DNA from: Actinacidiphila epipremni
GTDB lineage: Bacteria; Actinomycetota; Actinomycetes; Streptomycetales; Streptomycetaceae
DNA: 64,000 bases
NCBI RefSeq assembly: GCF_012034175.1
Contig: NZ_JAATEJ010000023.1
Location: forward strand, 1-64,000
Direction: 5' to 3'
Shown here: one piece after another, positions 24,459 through 32,795 of the stretch
How positions within the stretch are numbered: position 1 is the first letter of the stretch
How the letters are laid out: each line of letters starts with the position of its first letter
Position numbers and translations under genes: made by a program
The notes under the pieces: model-generated
The model's database searches: none
What the model saw: the letters and a program-made list of their open reading frames with translations, nothing else
Told to the model about the DNA's origin: nothing

Positions 24459-24755
24459 TCAGCCGAAGTAGGACGCGGCCTTCTTGTCGGCGGCGTTGTA
24501 GTGACCGCTGGCGATCTGCACCTTGCTCGCGATCGACTCCAGCACGTCGTGCATGTGGTGGGTGCGGTTCGCCCACTCGTTGGCGACGGAGTGGAAGGCG
24601 GTCTGCGCGTCGCCTTCCCAGTACGACGCGACCGCGCGGACGCGGGTCAGCAGGTTCTCCAGGTCGCTCTGCAGCTGGCCGGCCTGGTGCTTGATGGCAC
24701 CGGCAGCCTCGTCGAGAGAGGCGTATGTGACCTTGAGCTCACCGGGATCGGACAT
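24459..24755 (-). CDS. esxB: WXG100 protein EsxB-like
   Basis: The 98-residue secreted helical-hairpin protein has the WxG turn WEG at 46-48 (ASYWEGDAQTAFHSV). The C-terminal YxxxD signal is YNAAD in SGHYNAADKKAASYFG. This tail is the classical targeting element recognised by the third EccC ATPase domain. It is paired with the gene 57 bp upstream. In S. coelicolor EsxA and EsxB form a heterodimer secreted by this system and affect sporulation. The naming A/B here follows the tail signal and order and is tentative. Confidence 0.9.
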   Translation of the reverse strand: MSDPGELKVTYASLDEAAGAIKHQAGQLQSDLENLLTRVRAVASYWEGDAQTAFHSVANEWANRTHHMHDVLESIASKVQIASGHYNAADKKAASYFG

Positions 24756-24812
24756 GAGTACCCCCCATGGAAGTAGAGTGTGCGGCTTGCGATGTGCGGG
24801 TGAAGTTCGGAG

Positions 24813-25151
24813 TCACAGACCGGCGATGCCGCTGCCCGCGGCGCTGCCGTTGATGTCGATGCTCTTCATGTCCTGGAGGACGTCCTCGTCGGTGGCGTTC
24901 GACGTGATGTTCGTGTCGTGCACGGCGTCCTTGATCTTGTTGAGCAGGATGGCCAGCACACGGTGGTCCTCGTTGATCAGGGACTGCTGCGCGTTGAAGG
25001 CGTTGGCGCCGATACCGCGCCAGTGGCCCTCGAGGTTGTCGATCACCGTCTGGAGCGCCTTCACCTGACGGTCCATCGAACCGACCATGTCGTAGATGTC
25101 ACTCTCGAGCTTGGCCAGCGATGCGGCGGTGACCTTCATTCCGGCAGTCAT
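24813..25151 (-). CDS. esxA: WXG100 protein EsxA-like
   Basis: The 112-residue helical-hairpin partner of the preceding protein has the turn WRG (GHWRGIGANAFNAQQ) near residue 47. The second helix is NEDHRVLAILLNKIKDAVHDTN, followed by an unusual 25-residue tail ending in SAAGSGIAGL that is longer than in most EsxA proteins. The ATG at 25151 follows GGGGGAGGGGCAG; an earlier in-frame ATG would add eight residues (MHGGGAES). The 119-bp upstream gap probably holds the esx promoter; TAACGT on the minus strand near 25200 is a possible -10. Confidence 0.88.
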   Translation of the reverse strand: MTAGMKVTAASLAKLESDIYDMVGSMDRQVKALQTVIDNLEGHWRGIGANAFNAQQSLINEDHRVLAILLNKIKDAVHDTNITSNATDEDVLQDMKSIDINGSAAGSGIAGL

Positions 25152-25270
25152 GGATTCTGCCCCTCCCCCATGCAATCGCGTCTACGTCGTCGTGGGCGAA
25201 TACGTTACCCGCTCACTCTAGCCACAACACCTTCTGAGCCCAACAGGACACCCTGTGGTCCCAGTTGCCC

Positions 25271-26650
25271 CTAGTACGGCGGAGGCGGCGGCTGCCTGTA
25301 GCCACCACCATACGGCGGTTGCTGCGGAGGGAGCGGCGGCTGCGGAGGTTGTGACAGTTGCGGTACAAACGCCGCCGCGCGCCGCTTCCGCCTGACGACC
25401 AGGAACGTCCCGCCCGCCGCCAGCACCACGACCGCCGCCCCGGCCGCGATCCACGGCGTGGCGCCGCCGCCCCCACCGCCGGCCCCGTCCCCCGCCGCCG
25501 TGCCGGCGGACGACGGTGACGCCGAGGGCGCCGGGGCACCCGTCCCCTCCGCCCCTGACGTCGCCGTCGCGGACGGCTCCGCGGACTGCTTCCACCCCTC
25601 GTGCTCCGCGAGCGGATACACATCGGCGGGCCCCGGATCCCCCGGCGTCTCCAACGCCACCCGCGGCCTGACGGCCCCGTACCCGATCGAGTCATTGCGC
25701 TCCGCGCCGTCGGTGGGCTTCGACGCGGTGTTCAGCAGGACCCGCAGGACCTGGTTGGCGGTCCAGTCGGGGTGGGCGGACCAGAGGAGGGCGGCGGAGC
25801 CGGAGGTGAGGGCGGAGGCGTCGCTGGTGCCTGTGCCGGTGTTGACACAGTTGGGACGGATACCGCTGGGGCAAGCCGAAACAATGCCTTTGCCGACGGC
25901 GGAAAGGTCTACCTGCGGCCCCTTGGTGGAAAGCGAGAGGGGATTTCCGCTGCTGTCCAGCGCCCCGACCCCGACTACGCCTCGGCTCGCGGCAGGGTAG
26001 GCAACCGGGCTACCCGTCTCGCCTGAGTTACCCGTGCCGGCAATGATCAAGGCGCCCTTGGATCGAGCGTAGTCCACGGCGCCTTGGAGATCGGCAATGT
26101 CCTGAGGACGCAGAGAGGTAGCCGGCACCCCCTGCGAGATGTTGATCACCCGCGCATCGTGGTCCACCGCGTACCGGAGCGACTTTTCCAACTGCACCGT
26201 GAAGCTCTGCGCGCTGGCTGCCTCATTGGTGTCGCGGGGATCGTTGAAAACCTGGACCGGCAGGATCTTGGCCTTAGGAGCGACGCCGATGGCACCGGTA
26301 CTGCCGTCAGCGGCCCCAGTACCGGCGATCAAACTGGCCATCGCCGTTCCGTGACCGTCCTTGTCCTTGTACGGCGAACTGACCGGGTACGTGTAGCTCA
26401 CGCCTGCCAGTACCTGTCCCACCAAGTCAGGAACGGTACGGTCGACACCCGTGTCAATCACGCCCACAGTGATGCCGGCACCTTGGCTGAGTTTCCACGC
26501 CTCGGGCAACCGCATCGCATCGATATGCCACTGCATCTGCCGCAACGTCTGCGCCTGCGCGGGCAGCGCCCCGATGCCGAGCACCAGGGCGCCGCTGGTT
26601 GCGACAATTGCCAGGGCACGTTGTACCCGGGTACGTGCCCGGCGGTTCAT
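25271..26650 (-). CDS. Second subtilisin-like mycosin (S8) with C-terminal anchor
   Basis: The 459-residue secreted protease has a signal peptide (basic start, hydrophobic 13-30, AQA near 31-33) and D66 (VIDTGVD), H100 (GHGTAMAS), N208 (GTGNSG) and S276 (GTSDASA). A Ser/Ala/Gly-rich linker, a membrane helix (about 400-420) and a basic, proline-rich cytosolic tail (PPQPPLPPQQPPYGGG) follow. The proline-rich tail is longer than in typical mycosins. ATG 26650 follows GAGGAGAAG. Having two mycosins in one ESX locus is unusual and suggests different substrates. The catalytic core is less GC-rich than the C-terminal end. Confidence 0.9.
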   Translation of the reverse strand: MNRRARTRVQRALAIVATSGALVLGIGALPAQAQTLRQMQWHIDAMRLPEAWKLSQGAGITVGVIDTGVDRTVPDLVGQVLAGVSYTYPVSSPYKDKDGHGTAMASLIAGTGAADGSTGAIGVAPKAKILPVQVFNDPRDTNEAASAQSFTVQLEKSLRYAVDHDARVINISQGVPATSLRPQDIADLQGAVDYARSKGALIIAGTGNSGETGSPVAYPAASRGVVGVGALDSSGNPLSLSTKGPQVDLSAVGKGIVSACPSGIRPNCVNTGTGTSDASALTSGSAALLWSAHPDWTANQVLRVLLNTASKPTDGAERNDSIGYGAVRPRVALETPGDPGPADVYPLAEHEGWKQSAEPSATATSGAEGTGAPAPSASPSSAGTAAGDGAGGGGGGATPWIAAGAAVVVLAAGGTFLVVRRKRRAAAFVPQLSQPPQPPLPPQQPPYGGGYRQPPPPPY

Positions 26651-27560
26651 CGCGCTTCTCCTCGGTGGCGTGGACTGGGTCGACCTGCGATCGGCCTCAG
26701 TCGATAACGGGCGGCGCAACATCGTCACGAGTCGGGATCCAGTCGTCCTCTTCGATCAGGTGGTCGGGACGCTGGACGTTACGGCGCCGGTCTCGGTTGG
26801 GTCGGCTCGTGCCCGGCGCGAACTCGGAGGCCGGCGTGCGGCCCACGACGCCGCCCGGCTCGCTCGCCAGTCGGCCCGAAGCGCCACCGCGACCCATGGC
26901 GCCGCGACCGCCCATGCCGGGCTCGCCCTCGCCCATAGCGCCGCCAGGCATACGGGCCGCGGAGCCCCGCCCGCCGATCACACTGCCACGGGCCACCTGG
27001 CTCTGAGCGCGGCCACCGAACGCCGAAGGCTCGTTCGTAGGACGACCGCCGTAGATCCCGTTGGTCGGCCCGCGCCGCACCGGCGAGGTTCCGCCGATCT
27101 CCTCAACAGGCGTTTTGGGCAGGGCACGCGGGGTGATACCGGTGGCATTACGTGGTCCACCGGTGTTGATCGACTCGACGTTGCGCAGCTGGTTCTGCAG
27201 AGACGGGCCGCCACCGGCGTACTGCTGGCTGGGGTTGGTGACCACCGGCTGCACGGGCCCGATCGTGGGTCCCACGGTGAAGGGACCATTCCCCCCAGTC
27301 GTGTTGGGCGCCGGTCCCGGGCCGGGCGGTGCCGTCGCGACCGGAGCCAGCGGCCCAGTCGACTGGATGTGCGTGACCGGCAGCGGATTGTCGTCCAGGA
27401 CGGAGGAAACCGGCGCCCCCGCCTTCGACACATGCGAGACGTCACCAGAGACGGAGACCTTTTCCAGCTCGCTGTGCTGAGCGGGTTGCACAGCGTGCGA
27501 GGTGCCTCCGCTACCGCTTGAGACATGAGTCGCCGAAGGACCACTGATCGAGCTGTAGGT
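25840..27560. other. Patch of lower GC content inside the T7SS locus
   Basis: From about 25,840 to 27,560 the DNA is visibly less GC-rich than its surroundings. Two 60-base lines counted by hand (25861-25920, 26161-26220) give 63-65% GC, while most neighbouring lines are clearly higher. The patch starts inside the second mycosin gene and ends inside the 504-residue gene, so it does not follow gene borders. Allelic replacement by recombination is one explanation. Confidence 0.5.
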
Positions 27561-28211
27561 CGAGGAACCATAGTCACGCACATCAGCCGGCGGCACGAAC
27601 GTCGCCGGCATCGGCGGATACGTCGGCGGCTGCGCGGTGTTGATGATCGCCGCCGAGAAGGAGTACGACTGCGCAAGCTTGTGCATCTGGTCCGCCGCCT
27701 GGATGCGGGCGGTCTCCAGCTGCGTGTGGGCCTGCGAGATCTCCTTCTGGCCGTCGGGGTCGTGGCGGGCGACGGGGTCGGCGTGGAGGGCGTCGTACGT
27801 GGACTTGGCCGCGGCGGGGACCTTCGGCATGTCGCGCTTGACCGTGCGGAGGGTGTCGGCCGCCGCGGTGAGGGCCTTGCCGGTGGAGTCGGCGTAGTCG
27901 CCCAGCGCCAGGGTGGACTTGGCGACGTTCTTGCCCCACTCCTTGAAGGCGGCGCCGGACGTGCCGTCCCAGTCGACGTAGGCGATGTGGTCGTTGAGGT
28001 CCGTGCCGATCTGGTTGATCTTGGTGACCGCCGTGGTGAGGCGCTCGCCGAAGCCGGACAGCGCCTCGGGGTCGGCGTGCTGGATCATGTCCAGCAGTTC
28101 CTCGTGTGAGAACGACTCGAAATCCGTGCGGGAGAAGTCGAGCGCGTTCTCGACGGCCTTGGCCACATTGCCGAAGAACCCGCCGCCGCTTCCCCCTGTC
28201 GTGTCGGTCAT
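26697..28211 (-). CDS. Large candidate T7SS substrate with Pro/Gly/Arg-rich tail
   Basis: The 504-residue protein has an N-terminal helical WXG100/PPE-like domain (about 1-190): FSRTDFESFSHEELLDMIQHADPEALSG, a W-containing turn VDWDGTSGAAFKEWG near 84-98, then long helices to IINTAQ. The remaining 300 residues are disordered, rich in Pro, Gly, Ser and Arg (GGRGSAARMPGGAMGEGEPG), ending in an acidic VIDD-like tail. It lies 46 bp before the second mycosin and may be its substrate. ATG 28211 follows GGGGGCAAGG. No signal peptide is present. I do not recognise a named family for the whole protein. Confidence 0.75.
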   Translation of the reverse strand: MTDTTGGSGGGFFGNVAKAVENALDFSRTDFESFSHEELLDMIQHADPEALSGFGERLTTAVTKINQIGTDLNDHIAYVDWDGTSGAAFKEWGKNVAKSTLALGDYADSTGKALTAAADTLRTVKRDMPKVPAAAKSTYDALHADPVARHDPDGQKEISQAHTQLETARIQAADQMHKLAQSYSFSAAIINTAQPPTYPPMPATFVPPADVRDYGSSTYSSISGPSATHVSSGSGGTSHAVQPAQHSELEKVSVSGDVSHVSKAGAPVSSVLDDNPLPVTHIQSTGPLAPVATAPPGPGPAPNTTGGNGPFTVGPTIGPVQPVVTNPSQQYAGGGPSLQNQLRNVESINTGGPRNATGITPRALPKTPVEEIGGTSPVRRGPTNGIYGGRPTNEPSAFGGRAQSQVARGSVIGGRGSAARMPGGAMGEGEPGMGGRGAMGRGGASGRLASEPGGVVGRTPASEFAPGTSRPNRDRRRNVQRPDHLIEEDDWIPTRDDVAPPVID

Positions 28212-28293
28212 GCCTTGCCCCCGTCGTGTGTCGCGTCTGTCGCGATGCCGGTGCACCGCCCGTGGACCGTGCCGGTGGACGTCGTCGTGGACG

Positions 28294-28776
28294 TCATCCC
28301 ACGCCTCGGCTGCCCGCGTCGGATCCCGTGCCCTTCGTGCCGCTGGTGCCGTGCGTGTCGCTGGCGGGGTGGGCGGGGTCGGTCGTCTTGGGGGCGTTCG
28401 GGTCCAGCTTGGGGTCGTACGCCTGGATGATCTGGTCGTTGAGGTCGAGGAGCTTGCGCTGCGTGCCGAGGTCGACGTTCTTGAACGTCGAGTGGCCGAT
28501 GTGCAGCGAGAGGCTCATAGCCTCGATCTGGGCGGCCAGCGTCTGCGAGAGCTGTTCGAGCTGGCTGTGGACGTACGAATACGCCTTCATCAGGTCGCTC
28601 GCCTCGCCGAAGCCGCTGCCGATCTGCGCGGCCTTGACCGGGTCCTCGCCGATCTTCTTCGGCGCGGCGACGGAGCCGTCCAGTTCCTCCAGCAGGCCGT
28701 CGACGCGGGTCTTGAAGCTGCGCAGGTCCTCCAGCGCGACGTGCAGGCTTGTGCCGCCTTCGATCGGTGCTCTCAT
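28294..28776 (-). CDS. WXG100-like helical protein
   Basis: The 160-residue protein has a helical domain (ALEDLRSFKTRVDGLLEELDG ... LMKAYSYVHSQLEQLSQTLAAQIEAMSLSLHIG) without a WxG turn. A second helix (NVDLGTQRKLLDLNDQIIQAYD) and a disordered Asp/Gly/Ser/Thr-rich tail follow. It lies between eccB and the 504-residue protein with gaps of about 80 bp on each side. By position it is a T7SS substrate or chaperone. ATG 28776 follows GGGGGAGGGGTGA. Confidence 0.75.
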   Translation of the reverse strand: MRAPIEGGTSLHVALEDLRSFKTRVDGLLEELDGSVAAPKKIGEDPVKAAQIGSGFGEASDLMKAYSYVHSQLEQLSQTLAAQIEAMSLSLHIGHSTFKNVDLGTQRKLLDLNDQIIQAYDPKLDPNAPKTTDPAHPASDTHGTSGTKGTGSDAGSRGVG

Positions 28777-28859
28777 CCGAGCGTCACCCCTCCCCCATGC
28801 ACCGGTGGTCACGGACACCACCAGCATCCACCTTACCGGCTTCTGTGTTCACGGTGCTG

Positions 28860-30356
28860 TCACGATCCTTGCGGTTGTGCTGCACTTGTGGTGTCCAACG
28901 CCGGTCCTTTGGGGAGAAGTTCGGACCAGACGGACGGGATCGACATCGGCTTGACGTCCTGGTAGCCGAGCCGGACGGCGGCCTGGTTCGTCTCCTGCTG
29001 CGAGTTGGCCGCCTTGTTGGCGGCGGCGCTGTCGTTGTTGCGGGAGACGGCGTAGCGCAGGCCGGTGTCCGTCACGAGGTAGAGGGTGCCGCCGCTGACG
29101 TCGTGTCCGACGACCTCCTGGTAGAGCAGGCCGCTGCCGGGCGTGACGTATGCGCTGGCGGTGCCCTCGACGATCTGCTCGGGGTAGTCCTTGCCCGCCC
29201 ACATGGTCAGCTTCGGCCCGGACGTGGCGGTGGCGCCGCCGTGCAGGACGCTGCACGAGACGTCGCGGGGCGCGTCGCCCGCGGTGGAGTTCACCTGCGC
29301 GGGGTCGCCCTGGGGCCAGTCGGCGGGGAGGAACTCCGGTCGCGGGTTGCTGGGGATGGCGATCTTGTGCGCGTCGCTCTTGTTGCTCAACTGGAGCAGC
29401 AGCAGCGCCCCGAAGCGGCTGACCGGTGCGATGCCGTCCTTGGTGGTGACGTAGTACTGCACCCCGGCGCCGCTCTGGGCCTGCAGGACGGTGCCGACGA
29501 CCGCGGCGTCCGCGGGCACCCCTGCGGCCTGCGTCTTGGTGCCGCTATTCTCGATCACCGGGAACGCGATGGGCGTGCCGCTGTCGAGGGTGCCGAGCCA
29601 GGCGTCGGTGACGGTCTGCGGCTGCGCGCCCTCGCCGAAGATCGTGCGCAGCAGCAGCTCCACCTGCTGGGGATTCGTGACGCCGGTGCCGCCGAGCCGG
29701 AACTTGGTGCCTTGGGCGTCGACGAGGTACTTGGTGTCGTTCTGGTCCCTGACGTAGAGGACCTGGTCGCCGGAGAGAGCGGACGCGCCGGCCACCGCGC
29801 CGGCCTCGTCGCCGCCGAGGACGAAGACCGCCTGCTGGGCGCCGACGCCGGTGCCGCCGCCCGGGCGGTCGCAGACGGCCCAGACCTTCGGCTTGGCCGC
29901 GTCGGCGGTGCTGGGCAGGCGGTCGGGGGCGTACGGGATCCCTATGGTGGCGCCGTGCTTGAGCCCGCTGTGGTCGAGGACGGATTCCTTGACCTTGATG
30001 ACGTCGTAGTTGCCGGGGTCGAGCAGCAGCCGCGCCGAGGCCATGTTCAGCACGGGGTGCAGGACGGGCTTGTGGGTGTCGGCGTCGTTGAGGACGACGT
30101 AGCGCGTCGTGGACTCGTCGGCGACGATCACGTGCTTGCCCGGGTCGTCCCAGCCGTGCGGCACGGAAGGGCTGATCAGGCCCCAGGCGCCGAAGCCTGC
30201 GAGCAGGACGGCACCGACGACGATGCCCGGCACCAGGGCGCGCAGCGGACGCGGGGCGCCTTCGTCCGAGCCCGCGGGGCTGGGCTGGAGGAAGGCCGCC
30301 ACCACGCGCTTGCGCGCGAAGGTGTAGGCGTTGAGCTGTTCCTTGCGTGAGGCCAT
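28860..30356 (-). CDS. eccB: Type VII secretion core protein EccB
   Basis: EccB is a bitopic membrane subunit of the ESX channel with a large exported domain. The 498-residue protein starts with the diagnostic cytosolic motif ASRKEQLNAYTFARKRVVAAFL (residues 2-23 in full), then a single membrane helix at about 48-70, then repeat domains R1-R4 with VLYVRDQNDTKYLVDAQGTKFRL-type strands. Cysteines in VWAVCDRPGG and DVSCSVLHGG probably form the conserved disulfide. ATG 30356 is chosen by that motif. It diverges from eccE over 166 bp. Confidence 0.95.
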   Translation of the reverse strand: MASRKEQLNAYTFARKRVVAAFLQPSPAGSDEGAPRPLRALVPGIVVGAVLLAGFGAWGLISPSVPHGWDDPGKHVIVADESTTRYVVLNDADTHKPVLHPVLNMASARLLLDPGNYDVIKVKESVLDHSGLKHGATIGIPYAPDRLPSTADAAKPKVWAVCDRPGGGTGVGAQQAVFVLGGDEAGAVAGASALSGDQVLYVRDQNDTKYLVDAQGTKFRLGGTGVTNPQQVELLLRTIFGEGAQPQTVTDAWLGTLDSGTPIAFPVIENSGTKTQAAGVPADAAVVGTVLQAQSGAGVQYYVTTKDGIAPVSRFGALLLLQLSNKSDAHKIAIPSNPRPEFLPADWPQGDPAQVNSTAGDAPRDVSCSVLHGGATATSGPKLTMWAGKDYPEQIVEGTASAYVTPGSGLLYQEVVGHDVSGGTLYLVTDTGLRYAVSRNNDSAAANKAANSQQETNQAAVRLGYQDVKPMSIPSVWSELLPKGPALDTTSAAQPQGS

Positions 30357-30522
30357 CGTTCCGTTTTCCCCCGGGTGACGTCGGCTGGGACCCATTGCCC
30401 GCGTACGCCGTGCCGTCGCGTGGGCAGGGTCGGTCCCCTACTATGCCGGGTGCGCCGCATGTCCTATGACACCGGTACGGTGAGCGGACATCAAGACGCC
30501 GCACGACGGAGGGCGCTGGGGG
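30357..30522. promoter_or_regulatory. Divergent eccB/eccE promoter region
   Basis: The spacer holds a TACTAT element (around 30440) and short palindromes (TGTCCTATGACA, CACCGGTACGGTG between about 30459 and 30483). Both eccB and eccE must be transcribed outward from here. No clean -35 element is visible. Confidence 0.45.
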
Positions 30523-31815
30523 ATGAGCACCGCTACGACAGCACGCCGCGATCGCAGGCACGGACCTGCGCCGGCCGCAGTGCACCTGCGGTCCCGGCCG
30601 GGGCGGATAGGGGCGGTGCGGCTGCACCAGTTGGCGCTGGTGGAGGTCGCGGCGGCCCTGGTGCTGATCGGTGCGGCGGTCGGGCGGGCGGCGTTGGTGC
30701 CGCTGTCGGTGGTCGCCGTGGTGCTCGTGGCGGCGGCCGTGCTGCGGCGCCGGGGCAGGCCGCTGCCGGAGTGGCTGGCCAGTGTGCTGGCGATGCGCCG
30801 CAGGCAGCGTGCGGCGGCGGAGGAGGCGGGGCGCTCGGCCGGCGGTACGGCGGGGTCCGCCGCGGCCGGGCTGCTGGACCCTGCGCTTGCGCCTATTGCC
30901 GAGTGCGAGCCGGCGCTGCGCACGTACACCTTCTCGGGGCGGCGGCGTGAGCGCAGCGTGGGGATGGTGGGCGACGGTACGTTCCTGACGGCGGTGCTCT
31001 TGGTGCAGTCGCGGGACGAGCCGCTGCGTACGGCGCGGCCGATGCCGCTGGGGCTGCTCTACGACGCCCTGGAGGTCGACGACATCACGTTGGCCTCGGC
31101 GCAGGTGGTGCAGCACGTGCAGCCGGCGCCGGCGCCGCATCTGCCGCCGCAGGCGGTCGCCGCGGTGTCGTACGGTCCGCTCCAGGCGCAGTACGGCACG
31201 CCGGCGATCCGCGTGACGTGGGTGGCGCTGAAGCTGGATCCGGAGTTGTGCCCGGAGGCGGTGATGGCGCGTGGCGGCGGGCTCGGCGGCGCCCAGCGGG
31301 CCGTGTTGCGGGCGGCGGACCATCTGGCGAGCCGGCTGGCGGGGGCGGGCTTCGAGGCGTCGGTGCTGGACGAGGAGGAGTTGACGGCGGCCCTGGCCAC
31401 GTCGGCGGGCGTCAACCCGCTGGCGACGGCGCTCGCCGGGCGGATCGGCACAGGTCAGCGCAGGACGCAGGAGCGCAGCCGGGCCTGGCGCTGCGACGAC
31501 CGCTGGCACACCACGTACTGGGTGGGGCGCTGGCCGCAGGGCGGCGGGGCGATGCCGACCGCGCGTACGGTCACGGCGCTCACCGCCATACCCGCGATGG
31601 CGGGGAGTTTCGCGCTGACGCTGACCCGTGGCACGGGGCAGACGCCGGCGCTCAGCGCGTATGTGCGGATCACGGCGCGCGACGACCGGCAGTTGACGGT
31701 GGCGCGCAGGGAACTGGAGAAGGTGGCGCGCCGGCACAAGGTGGGGCTGATGCGGCTGGACCGCGAGCAGCTGCCCGGGGTGCTGGCGACGCTGCCGCTG
31801 GGAGGGACCAGCTGA
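30523..31815 (+). CDS. eccE: Type VII secretion core protein EccE
   Basis: The 430-residue membrane protein has two N-terminal helices (about 32-75, VALIEVAAALVLIG-like and PLSVVAVVLVAAAVL). A cytosolic domain follows with the EccE pattern: ELLYDAL-type segment LGLLYDALEVDDI, TWVALKLDPELCPEAVMARGGG, then CDDRWHTTYWV and a C-terminal FALTLTRGTGQTP stretch. EccE sits at the periphery of the ESX channel and contacts the mycosin. Its stop overlaps the next ATG by 1 nt (TGATG). ATG 30523 follows GGAGGGCGC. Confidence 0.88.
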   Translation: MSTATTARRDRRHGPAPAAVHLRSRPGRIGAVRLHQLALVEVAAALVLIGAAVGRAALVPLSVVAVVLVAAAVLRRRGRPLPEWLASVLAMRRRQRAAAEEAGRSAGGTAGSAAAGLLDPALAPIAECEPALRTYTFSGRRRERSVGMVGDGTFLTAVLLVQSRDEPLRTARPMPLGLLYDALEVDDITLASAQVVQHVQPAPAPHLPPQAVAAVSYGPLQAQYGTPAIRVTWVALKLDPELCPEAVMARGGGLGGAQRAVLRAADHLASRLAGAGFEASVLDEEELTAALATSAGVNPLATALAGRIGTGQRRTQERSRAWRCDDRWHTTYWVGRWPQGGGAMPTARTVTALTAIPAMAGSFALTLTRGTGQTPALSAYVRITARDDRQLTVARRELEKVARRHKVGLMRLDREQLPGVLATLPLGGTS

Positions 31816-32603
31816 TGACCTCTCAACCGATGTACCGGATGCCGCGGCAAGGTGTGCGGCCGGCTGGCGACCAGGAGCAGGCGGTGCCGGCGCAGCGCCG
31901 CAAGGCCATGCCCGGCTTCGGGTTGCGCGGTCCGCGGCGGGACCGGCACGGGCTGTCGGCGACGCAGTTGGAGACGATGTCGTTGCCGCTCGGCGACGAC
32001 GGTGTGGTCGCCGGGATCGACGAGGCGGGCAATCCGGCGGTGCTGGGCTTCTTCCGGCCCGCGCAGTTGGACGTCGTGGTGATCGGCAGCGTGTGGACGG
32101 CGCAGGTGCTGGCGCTGCGGGCGGTGGGCACGGGCGCGCGGGTGGCGGTGGAGTCGGCCCGTCCGCAGGTGTGGACGCCGCTGGCGCAGCAGGCGGGAGG
32201 CGGGCAGCAGTGCATGACGGTCCACGATGTGCGCGAACTGCCGTCGCAGGGGCCGACGGTGTCGAGTCCGGTGCTGGTGGTGCGGGACTGCGGTACGTAT
32301 CCGCCGCGCAGCAGGCTGGCGAAGGCGCCGTGGCAGGCGGTGCTGACGCTGCTGCCGTTCCTCGGGCCACAGGCGCCCCGGCTGCTGGGCGAGGCCGGTC
32401 TTGTCGGGATCCAGCGGGTGTCGCCGCAGGAGGCGGAGGTGCTGGCGCGCGTACTGCGGCTGACCCGTGAGGAGACGGCGGCGCTGCCGGCGCTGGGCGA
32501 CGGCGTGATGCTCTGGGGAACCCCGCAGCACCGGCAGTTCGTGCTGCTGCAGCCGACCGACGCCGAGGTCGGCCTGCTGGGCGAGGCGCGGCGGATCGAC
32601 TGA
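31815..32603 (+). CDS. Uncharacterised T7SS-associated protein
   Basis: The 262-residue soluble protein is translationally coupled to eccE (TGATG). The N terminus is basic (about 1-45). An alpha/beta core follows (VLGFFRPAQLDVVVIGSVWTAQVLALRAVGTGARVAVES ... VLVVRDCGTYPP), reminiscent of a nucleotide-binding or Rossmann-like half, but without a P-loop. The C terminus has a short helix-strand unit ending GLLGEARRID. Homologues are, to my knowledge, restricted to streptomycete ESX loci. No function can be assigned. Confidence 0.7.
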   Translation: MTSQPMYRMPRQGVRPAGDQEQAVPAQRRKAMPGFGLRGPRRDRHGLSATQLETMSLPLGDDGVVAGIDEAGNPAVLGFFRPAQLDVVVIGSVWTAQVLALRAVGTGARVAVESARPQVWTPLAQQAGGGQQCMTVHDVRELPSQGPTVSSPVLVVRDCGTYPPRSRLAKAPWQAVLTLLPFLGPQAPRLLGEAGLVGIQRVSPQEAEVLARVLRLTREETAALPALGDGVMLWGTPQHRQFVLLQPTDAEVGLLGEARRID

Positions 32604-32795
32604 CCGCGGGCGCCCGTTCGCGGAGGTTTCGCGCGGGAATGGGCGCAGCGGTGCGGACGGCCTGACGGTGGACGTGCCCCGGCGTTTAGGCTGTGTGTCG
32701 AGAGCGGCAGGACGGTGGCCCAGGGCGCTCGTCCTGCGGCGCACGGGGCGGGGTGACGGCTGCGGTCGACTCCCCGACGCAGACCGGGAGGCACA

